From positions 682,001 through 746,000 of the forward strand of contig CAOLHI010001038.1 in assembly GCA_948474755.1 (NCBI GenBank): DNA of 64,000 bases, written 5' to 3'. The DNA is from Ctenosaura bakeri (Eukaryota; Chordata; Lepidosauria; Squamata; Iguanidae). The position numbers and the translations under genes were made by a program. Under the pieces are notes generated by a model. The model made no database searches. It was given only the letters and a program-made list of their open reading frames with translations, and had not been told where the DNA came from. Shown here one piece after another: positions 34,205-46,269 of this stretch. Each line of letters begins with the position of its first letter. Position 1 is the first letter of the stretch.

Positions 34205-34350
34205 GAGATGACAAAACATTAATTAGTGCTAAGACTATCCTTGGGTCAATTTTGTGTTTATTGTAAGTTTGTATTCATTTTCTGTTCTATTAACCTTAAT
34301 TAATTGCTCACTACTGATTTAACAAAATAGTAAATCTCTGCATGCTTAGA
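34205..34350. promoter_or_regulatory. Candidate conserved non-coding element
   Basis: Single-copy AT-rich stretch with homeodomain-type cores: ACATTAATTAGTGC near 34217 and CCTTAATTAATTGC near 34293. No repeat signature. The call rests on composition only. Confidence 0.25.
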
Positions 34351-34785
34351 AGTCTGCACCGTTGGCCTGGCTTTGGGCCATAATGCTTCTCATGGCACCG
34401 TTGCTGGCTGGGGGGGGCTGGACACAGCGTCCTTCAGCACCCTGCTTTCCAGCGCTGCAGAGCTCCTTCAGTTGGGGCAGCTCCCTGTTTTTTTAAGGTA
34501 GATTTTTTGGGGGGGCCATTTGCAGTCATGGGAATGGTGCTAGGACTGTAAATGGGAACAGCGAAATTTACAAGGCCCTACGTAAATACTGGACAAGATG
34601 CCAGCTTTAAATGGGTTCTCTCAGATACTCAGGTAGCGGTTTGACCTACAAGGATGAGACATTCCTGACTTGTAGGATAGCCATGGGGAGGAATTAAATT
34701 AGCATATGTGTTCTATATTTATTTTAAATATATGATATCAAATCCATTGTCCATATAATGGCTGTCTCCTCATCAGATGGGCCTG
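34351..34785. other. Non-coding, nothing recognised
   Basis: Moderately GC-rich at first, then AT-rich; no repeat or exon is supported. Confidence 0.35.
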
Positions 34786-35215
34786 AGATGGTGATGGCAC
34801 CAAGAGAAAGCCCTTCCCCAAACAACGTAAAACTTGGGCTGGCTTGTATGGTCTTTTAGACAGTCTGGATCTAAGTCATTTACGGCTTTAAAGGTCACAA
34901 CCAGCACTTTGAACTCTGCCCAGAAGCAGACTGGTAGCCAGTGAAGCTGTTTCAACAGGGGAGCTATGTGATTCCCTGTTCCCAACCCCATCCGGCATCC
35001 TGGCCACAGTGTTTTGGGCCTGCTGAAGTTTCCAAAGAGTTTCCAAAAGCAGCCCCATGTAGAGTACCTTCCAGTAGTCCAAATGGGACGTAACCAAGGC
35101 GTGTGTCCCAATAGCCAGATCTGAATGGCTTAGCCAGAGCAACATCTGGAGAGCTACAGATTGCCCACCAATATGGTAAAACATTCCCACCCTACCAGTT
35201 GCCTTCTCCAAGCAC
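34786..35215 (-). mobile_element. L2 LINE, reverse-transcriptase C-terminal fragment
   Basis: Minus strand. Frame 35111-34773 contains HIAPLLKQLHWLPVCFWAEF and FKAVNDLDPDCL, the L2 motif H-I-x-P-x-L-x-x-L-H-W-L-P-V. The adjacent frame 35211-34888 carries LDYWKVLYMGL, equivalent to the usual L-D-Y-C-N-A-L-Y. The two are in different frames, so the copy is broken. It has neither L2 start nor tail. Confidence 0.85.
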
Positions 35216-36440
35216 CGTATGGTATAGGAGAAGTGGCCCTCTCCTCTGCAGAACTAAGCTGTGTAGGGCATAGTTCTTTTGTCTTAAGGGTCATGATGCT
35301 TTTGCAAGGTAGCACTGTGTTGTATTTTCAGGCCCTCTAATAAATATGGGTGGTGCTTTAAAACGGTAAGGATGATCCCAACAGAATTTGTGGATAAGGC
35401 ACAGATGGAAATGTCAAGGGAAATACCTATTCTGTGAAGCTGCCTTCGTTCCAGCACCCAACTGTGATAGGTAATGTATTTTATTTCCCAGTTTCAAAGG
35501 AGGTTCACTGAATATGTTACAGAGATGAAAATAGCATGTGTGGGTTTTGTTTCTCTCCTAGCTTAACATGATTTATAAAGGCATTCTGTTGGTATCAGAA
35601 CCCCATAATCCTCTGTAGACGTTGTACCTCACCTCTCTGCTACCTGAAGGTTCAGAGAAAAAGGAAAAAAAAACCTAGGCGCAAAAGCATGGCTCCTGAG
35701 ACAATGGAAAATACAGCAAGAAACAACCCTGACTCTTTTCTTTCCCTGACCTCTGACACCTCTGGAAACCACAGAAATTACATTCTTCCATCAGCTTATT
35801 CTGCATTATATCCAAAGCTGGAACACAATGCAAGACTTTTTGCTCAAAAGCATGTCCTATAAAAGAAAACAAGAAGAAAACACAAATGCACCAGCCAATT
35901 TCAGATAGATTGAATGTGCAATATCTCTTAAATATGTAGCATTTCTTTAGGGGTTTGGATGGATGAGTAGTGGTATTGAACTGCCGTGGCTACAGATAAC
36001 TCTTTTTGAGTTCTTGTTCTCTTTCTGGGCATTTCATGAACGGCTGTTTGTTTTCAGTGATAACATTTGCTTGATGAGAGTGGTGACGGAGGGGGTGAAA
36101 AACCAACTCATAATATTTCACTTTCAAAATTAAGCACAAATTAAAATGGGTCAAATCAGACCGGCTTCAGTTTCAGAGTTGCACAAGCTGCCTGTGGGAT
36201 TCTTGGTGGTTAAAGACCCCCAAAAATACATGTTCTGGATACAAGGAACGGCAGAATTGCTGTGGTCTTGACAGATGTAATAGAAGAGCTACATCCAGCA
36301 GTAGACCCAGTTATGAGAAGATATTCGGAAGCCTTGATTTTTGATTGCAAAGGCCAAGGGATAGGATTAGCATCTCATGGATACATTCATATTTTATTTA
36401 TTTTGAAAGAGTTTTATACAGCCTCAAGTGCACAGCACAT
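35216..36440. other. Non-coding, nothing recognised
   Basis: AT-rich. Short ORFs at 35675-35872 and 36262-36543 have no domain. Confidence 0.4.
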
Positions 36441-36650
36441 GGTTGTTGTCTGTCTTCAATTCATTTCTGACTTTTGGTGGACCCTGTCATGGAGTTTTCT
36501 TGGCAGATTTGTCCAGATGGCGTTTGCCGTTGCCTTTCTTTGAGCCTGAGAAAATGTGGCCCAACCAAGGTGGCCCAGGAGGTTTCTCTGGCCGACTGCG
36601 GGATTCGAACGTTGGTCTCCCAAGTGTCCCAGTGCAGCACTCTTGCTGTC
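36441..36650 (-). mobile_element. tRNA-derived SINE
   Basis: Reversed copy with TTCATTTCTGACTTTTGGTG, CTTGGCAGATTTGTCCAGA, CTGCGGGATTCGAACGTTGG (well-kept box B on the minus strand) and CCCAGTGCAGCACTC. Confidence 0.82.
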
Positions 36651-37929
36651 TCTCTCGTAGCATATAAAGGACATAATTACATTGCAATATAAATATAAAA
36701 AACTCTACAATGTAAACATGCAATATAACTAAAATATAACCAGTAAACCATAAGCTTGAAGTAAAAATGTCAGTCCTAAATCACCAGACATAAAGGTAAA
36801 TAAAGTTTTCAGCATGCCCTGAACTGCATCAGAGCTGGTTTTTGCTCTTCGCTGCTGCTTTGGCTAACACACTGCTTTATAAAGTTTTCACTTTATAGCA
36901 TGGAACGTTTCCGAGGGTCAGTCACCACATCTTTCTAAATTCTGCCATTTCCCTGTGCCACCTTTACAAAATGGCACGCATTTAGCAGGGTAGAAGGTGA
37001 ATCTAGAAGAAGAGGAACGTAGCGGGGAGAATGCCGAACGCGGACTTTGCGAGCCTAATTAAACCCAGGTTAGGCATCGACTGAAAATCGGGAGGACTCA
37101 GGAGAGATGTTGATCTTTGCTGATGAAAAATGGACAATTACATGCACGCATATATTTGGATGACTTTTAGCACAGTTGGACAGGTTATTTTGCAGCTCCC
37201 TGAAAAAGGAGGGGTACATTTAAATCCTGAGCAAGTAGGAACTCAAGATACACGAGGCTCTGAGAGGAAGCAGCTGTTGCTTTGCTCCATCATCTGCTTC
37301 TGGTTCTAGTTTTAGGATCCCAAATGCCCAAGGTTTTAGGTGTGTGTGAGTTTTGATGGTAGTGGTGGGGAGAAAACTTGGGAGACTTCCATGCCCAGCC
37401 TCCCCGCTCTGTCCTGCAAAGAAGACTGTGCTTCTCAAGGAGCAGAAGGTTGAGAAACAAAACATGGGTTTAGTGGCTAAAAGGAGAAAAGCAGCGCCAC
37501 AATGCCAGCATTGTTCTTGTGCTGCCTTTTGATCTTAACTTTTGTGCGCTAGCAAAGAAGATGCGTGTGTGTGTGTGAGAGAGAGAGGGAGGGGGATCTG
37601 GACTTCTGTGCTCTTGTACTGGGGGCGCCTTGTAGTATCCCAACAAAAGAGCCACTCACTTGGGGCAGAAGAAAGTAGGTCATTGTGGAGACACTTCCCA
37701 GCAAAGACGCCTCATTGTGTATAAAAGCCATGGAGTGGTCTTGCGTGCCCTCTTGAGCAGTGGGGATCCCCCCTCCCCTTCTTTTAAAACGGTACCTCGG
37801 TTTGAACATTGGATTTAGGAGAAATGCAGCACCGAGTCTGTACATGCTAGAAACCCCCTTCAAAGAATATATCTCTGTCCCCTCCCTCCGCCCCATCCCC
37901 AATTCCTTTGTTGTTCTTTGAGGGACATT
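36651..37929. other. Non-coding with a GT/GA-rich tract
   Basis: 37562-37592 is a (GT)n-(GA)n tract. The 117-codon minus ORF 37549-37902 translates the tract and is not supported. Confidence 0.4.
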
Positions 37930-38370
37930 TCAGCCCTTAACAGATTTGCAGTCCCGAAACTATTGCAAACTGCGCTGATTAGCTCCCTTTTCTAATGAGT
38001 ACACAAAGCTGGATTGTAAATTTGCCAGTGGGCTCATTGTGAAGCCTTGGCCTTCTCCTTAATCCTTTATGTGAGGCCTTCTTTTTGCACAGAGCTGGCA
38101 ATTTGATTCTAATTTACACTAGTCTGGGCACTAAGCCTCCGCACCCTGGCAATACCCGCAATCAAGGAAGTTGACATTCCTTTGCAGCTTGGAGTCTCCA
38201 TCTCTCTCCCTCCCTCCCTCCCTCCTCTCTTGCCACATTGCACACTTTAAAAAAGACTAAATCTTTAGTTCCTCATCTTAACGCAAGAATAAACAATGTT
38301 TTTTTCCCCTCCCTTTGGTTCAGAGTGACTGCATAACAAAGAGGAAACAGCTTAAAAGTCTGAGAAAGAG
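37930..38370. promoter_or_regulatory. Candidate conserved non-coding element
   Basis: Repeat-free except a (CTCC)n tract at 38205-38226. It contains several TAAT/ATTA cores (CTGATTAGCTCCC, TTCTAATGAGTAC, GATTCTAATTTACAC). Balanced composition and lack of repeats in a repeat-dense window make it a candidate enhancer. Confidence 0.3.
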
Positions 38371-38746
38371 AGAGAGAGAGGGAAGGGTGGTGATCTTTGC
38401 CAAAGAAACCACTGCCTTGTGTTTTTAATGAGATTTTTCTAGATAAGAGTCGGGGAAGGGCAGGGAGCAGGAGAGTTGACTTGTAACCAAGGGACAGGAA
38501 ACAGCTTTCCTTGCACAGGAATATTTTCCTTGGTGAAAATCTGTTTGGAAAGTGGGATCTTCCAAACGACGCAGACTTGACGTTTTGTATTTATTACCTT
38601 GAGGACAATGGTCACACTTCGACTTTCTTGAGTGAAGCTCTTTCTATAAAATCTTAGAACACCTTTAGTTTACTGATGGCCCTTTTAAACATCAAAATTT
38701 TTTTCTTTTAAAAAAGCACCCCTCAAACCCTCTTATGTTACCTACA
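38371..38746. other. Non-coding, nothing recognised
   Basis: A short (GA)n run at 38364-38381, then AT-rich unique sequence. Confidence 0.4.
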
Positions 38747-38947
38747 GTGAGCCGAGGTGGTACGGTGGTTTGAGCCTTCGGGAACGACCCTGGAGACCAG
38801 AGTTGGATTCCCTGCTCAGCCGTGGAAGCACACGGGGAGACCTTGGGCGCATCACAAACTCTCAGCCCCAGAAAACCCCGTGATACGTTTGCCTTAGGGT
38901 CTCCATAAGTCAGAAATGACTTGAAGGCGCATGACAGCAAAACAACA
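38747..38947 (+). mobile_element. tRNA-derived SINE, nearly full length
   Basis: GTGAGCCGAGGTGGTACGG head, box-B-like CAGAGTTGGATTCCC, CTCTCAGCCCCAGAAAACC, and the tail GAAATGACTTGAAGGCGC ending in AAAACAACA. Confidence 0.85.
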
Positions 38948-38984
38948 ATGCTATACATTCGTTATCTACAGTTTTGTTGTCACC

Positions 38985-39560
38985 AGTTATTGTCAAGCTA
39001 CTTATGGTGACCCTACAAGTGAGAGATTTCCTAAAGCCCTGGTCATTGACTGCTTTGCTCAGGTCTTGCAAACTCATAGCTGTGGCTTCCCCGGATTGAA
39101 TCAAATCCATGTCATGGAGTCTTCCTCTTTTCTTGCCGAGCGTTATCATAGTTTCCAGCAAGTCACTTTATCTCAAGTGTCCAAGTGCAACAGCCTCCGT
39201 TTATTCATCTAGTGAGAGTTCAGGGCTGATTTGCTGGGGGATTCATGTACTTGCATTTTAGTGGTCCAGAGTAACCACAGAGCCCTCCTCCAGCACCGCA
39301 TTTCAAATGCATTGATTTTCTTCCTGTCAGATTTCTTCACTGTCCAGCTTTCACACCTTTGCACAGAAATACTGTAGTCAGGATGATTCTGACTTTGCTA
39401 TCTACTGATATATTTTTACCCTTGAGGTTCCTCCATGGCTGCCCTTCCAAGCCCTAGTCTTCTTCTGAATTCTTGACTGCAGTCCCCATTTTGAGTAATG
39501 ACTGAGCCTAGATATACAAAATCTTGAAATATTTAGAAGTCTTCATCTGCAGCTGGTATG
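38985..39560 (-). mobile_element. RTE/Bov-B-like LINE, 3' part
   Basis: The minus frame 39161-38910 contains KKRGRLHDMDLI and MSLQDLSKAVNDQGFR, matching the RTE/Bov-B ORF C-terminal pattern. The upstream part (39260-39560) shares CTTCCTGTCAG and CTGTCCAGCTTTCACA with the copy at 13965-14480. It abuts a SINE whose tail is of Bov-B type. Confidence 0.68.
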
Positions 39561-40370
39561 TTACGTACACATTATCTGCACAAGGGAGTGTTGTGTTTTC
39601 TATACAGATTGTTAAAGATTAAATCTGTAATTTTATAACGTCACTGGGAGATTGCACGGTCATCTAATTGGTTTTTTGTTAAGGCCAATGCTGCTGTGTG
39701 CGTTTCAGATGCATAGAAGTGTCTGATCTGTCATTTTTATGTAAAACTGTTGAGGATTTAACTAAGATTTTGTTGGATGAATAATGCAGACCAAATGACT
39801 GTACAGACGTATATGCATAAAAAGAAGTTCCTTCTGCAAGCACAGATATGTTCTTGGCTATCTCTGCAAATCTTCTCTCCCCCAAGGAATGTCAAACGTG
39901 TGTGAAGGAAGGGGAATTGCCACATGCTTGTATTCTGTTAGAAGAGGCGGTTTGTTTGCTCGCTGCTGAAGTGTTGAGTTTTGTTATAAATTCACATGGC
40001 ACATTCCATCAAAAGGTGAAAATAAGTCATAAGCAGTCAGGATGTGGACTCCATGTGTACCACATTTCAGGGTTCTTACTTATATGAAAACCTTTTTAAT
40101 TTTTATATTCGTGTTGTGAGCTTCCTCCCCGCTTCCCCAGTCCACTGGACGTTTGGATCTCAGAACTGGAGGATTGCGGTCTAGTTTCAAGCGTATTGCA
40201 TAAAAACAGGAGTTCAAAATTATGGAAAATTCTGGGTTGTCATTCACAATCAGTCATGCTGGTGCCTGGTTATTGGTGGCTCTCACTTGGCTCCTCTTAA
40301 ACCGTGATAGAAGCACTAAAGCTGATACGTGACAGCAGTGTGGCCTCCGGCACGTCCACTTCTTCTGGGC
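39561..40370. other. Non-coding, nothing recognised
   Basis: AT-rich, with no exon or repeat supported. Confidence 0.4.
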
Positions 40371-40700
40371 TTAATTCAACCATGGTTTATAACTGTGATC
40401 CTTGTGGCTTAGTTTAGATGCAATACTAAATTTATGGTTTTATGTCAATACTAAATTGATGGTTTTATGATCTCTCTCCTCTGATGTGGCAGTGAGGGGG
40501 AGAAGGAAACTAGCCCTTCCGTTTGCAATTAGCCACATTTTTTTCTGTCGTCTGAACTTCAAATTGGTTAACTTTAATTATTGTTTATTGAAACAAGCCA
40601 CCTTCATAAACCATGGTTTAAAGTAGGCTTGTTTCAGTAGCTCATTGTTAAGATTAAGCAAACTTTCTCTGGGTTTGGATATAACTTTAAACCAGAATTA
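40371..40700. repeat. Possible DNA-transposon remnant with ACCATGGTTT palindromes
   Basis: The palindromic motif ACCATGGTTT occurs near 40379 and again near 40611, with AAACAAGCC and GGCTTGTTTCAG facing each other across the second. Between them is a 25-bp tandem duplication (40421-40445, 40446-40470). Ends and family are unknown. Confidence 0.35.
40421..40470. repeat. 25-bp tandem duplication
   Basis: Two units beginning CAATACTAAATT and containing ATGGTTTTATG differ at two positions. Confidence 0.8.
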
Positions 40701-42038
40701 GGAAACTGCAGTACCCCTGGGGCCAATGGCCACTTTTGCTTTGGAAAAACAGGTTAAACAGTGCAGGATACCCCATGTCAACCTTTTTAAAGGGTGATTA
40801 AATTTGCTGCTCCTGGAAGTTTCCAGAGAGACAATTCACATAATACCCCCCTTTTTTTTGTTGCTAGAAAATATGTAATCTGGAGAGGCCAAAGGACACA
40901 AACAAGTTGGAGCTTCATGTGGCCCCAGGGCCACACTGCCCACCCTTTGTCTAAACTGGGGTTACTGGAATGGAAGCAAAATCTTCTAACCCAGTCCTGG
41001 ATGAGGAGGAATCGAGGGAGCTGAGAGATCGGTAGCTTGTTCATGTCGTGCTGAGCTTGTTCAGAGCCACGTGGGATTTGGTCCCACTCAACTCACCAGC
41101 TACCTTATTTTTGGCACTTTAAGCAAGCGTGTGTAATATTAATATTCTAAACAACAATTAAGATTTAAACAGCCACAGCATAACGAAATATGCAGGGAAG
41201 TAGATGCTTGGTGCAATGGTGGTTCATGTCCTCTTTCGTTTGCTTCGTTCCGGAGAGGTAATTTTCTTTAGAAACCAGCTATTTGTTTATTCCGGTACAG
41301 TTTGAAAGCAGTGCTTCTGCCTTGAGTTTGCTCTGTTCCCGTTCCATCCTGTACGCCTGTTCAAACAAGGCAAACTTGGATTGTTCTTTGGGGTTTATAT
41401 TTAAACACGGAGGCTGAATAGTTGCCTTTCCAGTCCTCTCCTTGAACTCTAGGAGGAGGAAGTGGAGGCCGACTCCTCTCTTGTTTAGTTTTTGATGTGT
41501 TCTTGCACAGACAAGCTCCTTATAACCTTGCTGCCCCCCAAATTGGGCTGGGGGGAGAGAGACGGGGAAAAGGAAGTGGCTTCCTGGGAGCTGTCGACTC
41601 CGGTGCTTTCAAAATGAGGCTAATGAACTTGAACCTGATATGATTCGTTCACACTTGTCTGCTTCGATCTCAACGGCACACGAGGAGGAAGAGCTGTGAG
41701 GAAGGGGGGGGCAACTGAAAGTCACGCCAGGGTGGAAAATCTGGAAAAGATAATGCTGAATGCAAAATAAATGTGGTTATGTTGGCCTACGGATAACCTT
41801 GGGTGTCTTCCTGCACTCCCCCACTTTAATTTCTTCCTACGCCACACCAATGTGTCCCCTGTCTTCCTCTCTTTGTTCTGTCCCTGCCACACCTTCCTCC
41901 ATGCCTTGGAGCATCATGCTCCCGTATGTGTGAAACATGCTTCCCCTGTCAGTCTATCGAAACAGCTCCCCTCGGCTGCCACGGCGGTAGCGCCTCCGGC
42001 CTGTCTGCATAAGCGTCATGCTCTGCCACGTATTCTCA
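40701..42038. other. Non-coding, nothing recognised
   Basis: No repeat or exon is supported. ORFs up to 94 codons are without domains. Confidence 0.4.
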
Positions 42039-42142
42039 GGCCATTTCTGCACTAGCCTGTTATAGCGCGATGATTCCACTTTCAACATCCTCTGGAATCC
42101 TGGGGTCTGTCGGCCGGCCCCTCCCGAAACTGCAAACCCCAG
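42039..42142. mobile_element. Hairpin MITE with internal and right-end deletion
   Basis: The left arm GGCCATTTCTGCACTAGCC runs to CCTCTGGAATCCTGGGG, then jumps into CGGCCGGCCCCTCCCG and the inner right arm, ending at CAAACCCCAG. The outer right arm is gone. Confidence 0.88.
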
Positions 42143-42762
42143 ATTAATTAACTTTCTATTTTCGGGTGAGGCTGTCCATGTTGAGCATCCCATGATCTAA
42201 AACGTTGATTTGTTCTAAATCACAGTATTGGCCCTTTGTTCATTCGCTGTTAAATTTTAGTGTAAATGCTTAATGGATTGCAACTAATGTCTGCATTGAT
42301 TCTTAATACAATACAGTGGGTGCACTGAGACTTCCAAATAGAGATGGGTTGCGTATTTGACCGGTCAGAAAAGATTTGCTCAATGGACTGATCAGATTGT
42401 GCCAGATGCTTGTTATCTTTTAAATAGTTCCAACAAAGTTACTTTAATCGTCAATAGTTTTCATTTCAAGTTTACCAAAACACAAAATTAAAATTACAAA
42501 ACACATGTTCAGTTAACTGTTACTGCTTTCATCTTGGATTATTAAATAAGTTTATGGTAACCATTCCGTCAGGAGAGTGGAATAAAAACAAGAACAAGGC
42601 AACGTAATTGCAATTTACATTTGACCCCTCCACATTCTCTAGGGTTAGGGGTGCAGGACGATTGCAAAATTGGGAAAGTTGCGAATATGAAAATGTGTGT
42701 GTTTGTGGAAAGGGAACTGAGGCTTGGGGAAGGGGGAGAATGGTCATTGAGGGTCCAAACCA
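42143..42762. other. Non-coding, nothing recognised
   Basis: AT-rich; no exon or repeat is supported. Confidence 0.4.
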
Positions 42763-42967
42763 GGCCATTTCTGCACTAGCCTGTTATAGCACGATGATTC
42801 CACTTTCAACATCCTCTGGAATTCTGGGGTTTGCAGTTTCGGGAGGGGCCGGCCGGAGAAAACCATAGAGAGACCGGCCGGCCCCTCCCGAAACTGCAAA
42901 CCCCAGGATTCCAAAGGATGTTGAAAGTGGAATCATCGTGCTATAACAGCCTAGTGCAGAAGTGGCC
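42763..42967. mobile_element. Hairpin MITE, 205 bp
   Basis: Two full arms around a loop of about 15 bp (GAAAACCATAGAGAG) between GGCCGGCC-type steps. Left flank CCA and right flank CAG would give a CCA duplication if one terminal C was lost. The 121-codon minus ORF across it is an artefact of the palindrome. Confidence 0.92.
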
Positions 42968-43774
42968 CAGGTCAGGGAAAAGAGGGAGAAAGGGGGTGGT
43001 GGGCATAGTGACCCTAAACTGCCTCTTTCTTGCCCGTCTCCTTCCTTGGGTGTTGCGGGAGCATCAGCGGAGAGTTTGTGGTGCTGAGAAATCAGGTTGT
43101 GAGTTCTCCTTAGCTGGCCAGGCAATGCGTGGTGGAGGACGAAGACCACCAGAGGTGAGTTTTTAACAGGCTACATTGGAGCCACCGAGAGGGAAGGTTC
43201 CCCCAGGAAAGAGGCACTTGAGGTGGGGGAGGCAGGCATTGGAGAAACTCACAAATAATCAAATCTGTGAAAGCGAAATGTGCAAACGTGGAGGGTCGAA
43301 TGTATTTTCTTTTTAGAAAGCAATTGGTGGTGATTTTTAAAGGAATTTGTAAAGGTACTCTGATCCCCGGCACCAGCGACATTCTTGGCAGAATCAAATG
43401 CTTGATGATATTTGACTACCGTCAAATAGTAAGTGGCTGTCTGTGGCTTAGATCTCAGGTTTTATTCAGGTAATGAAAGTAAAGCCAGATGTTTCCTTTA
43501 GCTGCCTCGTCTTGCTAGGCCTAATCCTATATAAGTAGCATGATATTTTCCCCCAATAGAATGAGATTGCCTTTATATGTAAGGAAAAGAGCAGAAAGCA
43601 CATTGCTGTTGATATTTGTCTGTGCCCAGAGATGCGCGGTCATGTGCGCTGCAGAAGGGATTGCATGATGCAAAAGGGAAATGGAACGTTTGGGCATTGC
43701 CGGAGGTGGCCGGGCAGTAATACCTCTGCTGATATTGGCCTTGTCCATTGTCTGGGGCCGTTCTAGTCTTCCTG
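42968..43774. other. Non-coding, nothing recognised
   Basis: Overlapping ORFs on both strands near 43110-43473 have no domain. No repeat was identified. Confidence 0.4.
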
Positions 43775-44008
43775 TGTTGCTGTTGTTATTGTTGTGTGCC
43801 TTCAGGTTGTTTCCAACTTATGGCAAATCTCTCAGGGGGTTTTCTTTGCAAGATTTGTTCAGCGGGAGTTGGCCTTTGCTTTCCTCTGAGGCTGAGAGAG
43901 TGTGACTTGCCTGAGCTCACCCCCTGGGCTTGCATGGCTGAGCAGGGATTCGAACACTGGCCTCCAGAGTTGTCGTCCAGAACTCAAACCTCATGTTGGC
44001 TGGCTCCT
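43775..44008 (-). mobile_element. tRNA-derived SINE, nearly full length
   Basis: Begins on plus with TTGCTGTTGTTATTGTTGTG (reversed ACA tail), then GCCTTCAGGTTGTTTCC, TGCAAGATTTGTTCAG, CTCTGAGGCTGAGAGAG, GGGATTCGAACACTGG (box B) and GTTGGCTGGCTCC (reversed head). Confidence 0.9.
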
Positions 44009-44309
44009 GTGTTATGATGCACAGAAGGGGGGGCCCTACAGCAAATGGTTGACTTTCACAGTCAGGAAGCCCCTGCCTTTCGATGCCCCATTATTTGATT
44101 GACTCGCTTTTTTTTTTTGGTGCTTCCCAAGTAAGGACAATTTCCATTAATTCAGCATCCATCTCATTGATTTATTGTAGGATTTCTATGGCACTTTTCA
44201 GCCAATTGTTTGGTGGTTGTGTAACACAAAACCAGAAATTGCAGTAGAAATGGTTAAAAGCAAAGGACAAATGCAGCCAGTTATTTGTTTTTAAAAAATG
44301 ATTTTATAC

Positions 44310-44690
44310 AGTGGTAATAATTATAATAATATCTTCTTTTATTTTTTACCTGCCTCTTCCCAAGGCTCAAGGCAAGGTACAACACAGATTAAAGTACAAT
44401 CTATAACTAGAAGCACATAAAATCATTTAACGTAGAAAACTAGATTAAAACACAGCCATACAAAATACCAATTTACAATTCATAGTTTCAGATTGACTGG
44501 ACCTGCCAGTAGAGATATTTTTTTGGAATTCAGACCGTATGTGTAGCTGTTGAACCTCTTCCGGCAGGTCTTTCCACAGTCTGGGGCGGCCAACGAAAAG
44601 GTCCCCTGTGTGGTTGTTGCCAATGTAGACCTGCCTGCTTTTAGGAAATGGTCCCCAGAGGACCTGAGTGTGCAGGACATGGGGGCTGAT
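44310..44690 (-). mobile_element. L2-like LINE 3' end
   Basis: Plus shows a reversed tail (TAATAATTATAATAATATC), CTGCCTCTTCCCAAGGCTC (reversed GCCTTGGGAAGAGG), and on the minus strand GTFSLAAPDCGKTC near 44600, comparable to the L2 motif A-F-S-V-A-A-P. Frame disrupted. Confidence 0.6.
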
Positions 44691-44835
44691 CCTGTAGTAG
44701 TAAATGAATTTAACTGCTTGGCCAGAACCTATAACAACACTAAAATATCAACGTGGAATAATATCCGAATAAATAAGTATTCATAAATGTGCAATCTCAT
44801 GAGAAAGCCAGGAATGGCTGTAGATGTGGCAACCA

Positions 44836-45038
44836 GGACCATTTCCACACTTGACTGTTCTTCCACTATTATTCCACTTTCCTATGAAATCCTGGGGTTT
44901 GCAAGTTAGAGAGGAGTCTTTGAGGAAAGGAGGAGTCAGAGGACTTTGAGGCCCCTCCCTAAACTGCAAACCCCAGGATTCCGTAGGATGTTGAAAGTGG
45001 AATAATAGCACTATAACAGTCTAGTGCGGAAAAGGTCC
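44836..45038. mobile_element. Hairpin MITE, diverged left arm
   Basis: The left arm has a deletion (CCACTTTCCTATGAAATCC lacks the CAACATC step). The right arm is complete. The centre holds about 35 bp including TTTGAGGAAAGGAGGAGTC. The flanks CCAGGACC and GGTCCTGG extend the palindrome, so no separate TSD is seen. Confidence 0.88.
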
Positions 45039-46269
45039 TGGTTTGGTGGTCCCATGTTCGATGTGAAAGGAGGGGCAAACCGGGGTAATGTAAGAAACTG
45101 GACCTTACCAGGTAAGTGAAAGAAGCCCAGGAAAGCCATTGAAGAGTGGATGGGTTGACTGCAAAAGAAATAGAATGCACATTTTCCTTTCTTAAAATGA
45201 AGCTGATTTTTTTTTCTCCCAAGTCATTTGGATCCACACTCTCCTGTTTAAATCCTTCCAGATACATAATGCAGCTGAAAACACACCGAGTACTTAGATG
45301 GTCTTAGTGGATGTTTAGCCAGCAAGTGCTGACGTCAAAAGCATTGTATGGTGGAAAAGCAAATTGAAGCAAGCCTTTTGTGAATAATTTGGAAAAGTGC
45401 TGCTGGCCGCCAGCTTCCTAGCAAATCCTGGCGGTTTCCCAGTGGTCAAATGGTTCATTACGATGCGTCCTCCCCCCATTGGTCAGAAGCAAACTGAAGC
45501 TCTATGTATGTAAGAGAGTGCGCATGCGTATGTGTGGACACAGTATGCTTTCTACAAAAAAAAAAAAAAAAAGCCTGCTTTATTCCATTTTTTAAAAGAA
45601 CGAATGGCTATCGTTCTCTGGCTGCAAATGCAAAGGCCGAGGTAGGAAATCAGAATGTCAGTGTTGAAAACTGGGCTGCCTTGGAAGAAATAAGTGCTGA
45701 AATCAAGCTGGAATTTGATTTAAATGTGCTCCCTTAGTAAGCTCCGTCGAGGGACTAAATGGCTTTCACTTAAACAAGTTCCTTGGGGGTCAGAAAATAG
45801 ATGGAGGGAGGGAAGAAAGCATGCACTTAGAAAGGACATTAAAATGTGATTTCTGTCATTGTCTGGGTTGGAATAGCATGATGTAGAGCCACAAAATTCC
45901 AACAGGAATAAAGCCAATCACCTCCTGAACCCTGTGATGAAGACGGCAATCTTTCCTGCTATAATCGTGGCCAGCAAAAAACAACAAAGCACCTTGTCAT
46001 GCCTTAAAAACAAATAGGCTTTTTTGGTTTTCGTTTTGGCATCAGCTTTTGTGAACTGCAGCCCGTTTCATCAGATGTACGCAAATTGAATGCAATCAAA
46101 AGCGCTTTACGGGAGTGTGATATTGTGCGTTCTGTCATTCTGCTCTTGCACCTGTTCTATGAAACTTAACAGTTGCACCTTAGAAGAACATTCGCTCACG
46201 GAAAACTTTGGGCAAGTATGCAAGTGTGTGTCTGTACATGCAAAGATGCCCAGCAAAGGTTGGAAATAA
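45039..46269. other. Non-coding with an A17 run
   Basis: The only notable feature is a poly(A) run at 45557-45573. No exon or repeat is supported. Confidence 0.4.

Noticed and set aside
33608..34219. 203-codon minus ORF, the longest outside LINEs
   Set aside because: No recognisable domain, overlapping ORFs in other frames, biased composition, and no splice or start context; consistent with chance.
42784..43149. 121-codon minus ORF
   Set aside because: It reads through the MITE palindrome; the same peptide-like strings appear in other MITE-derived ORFs.
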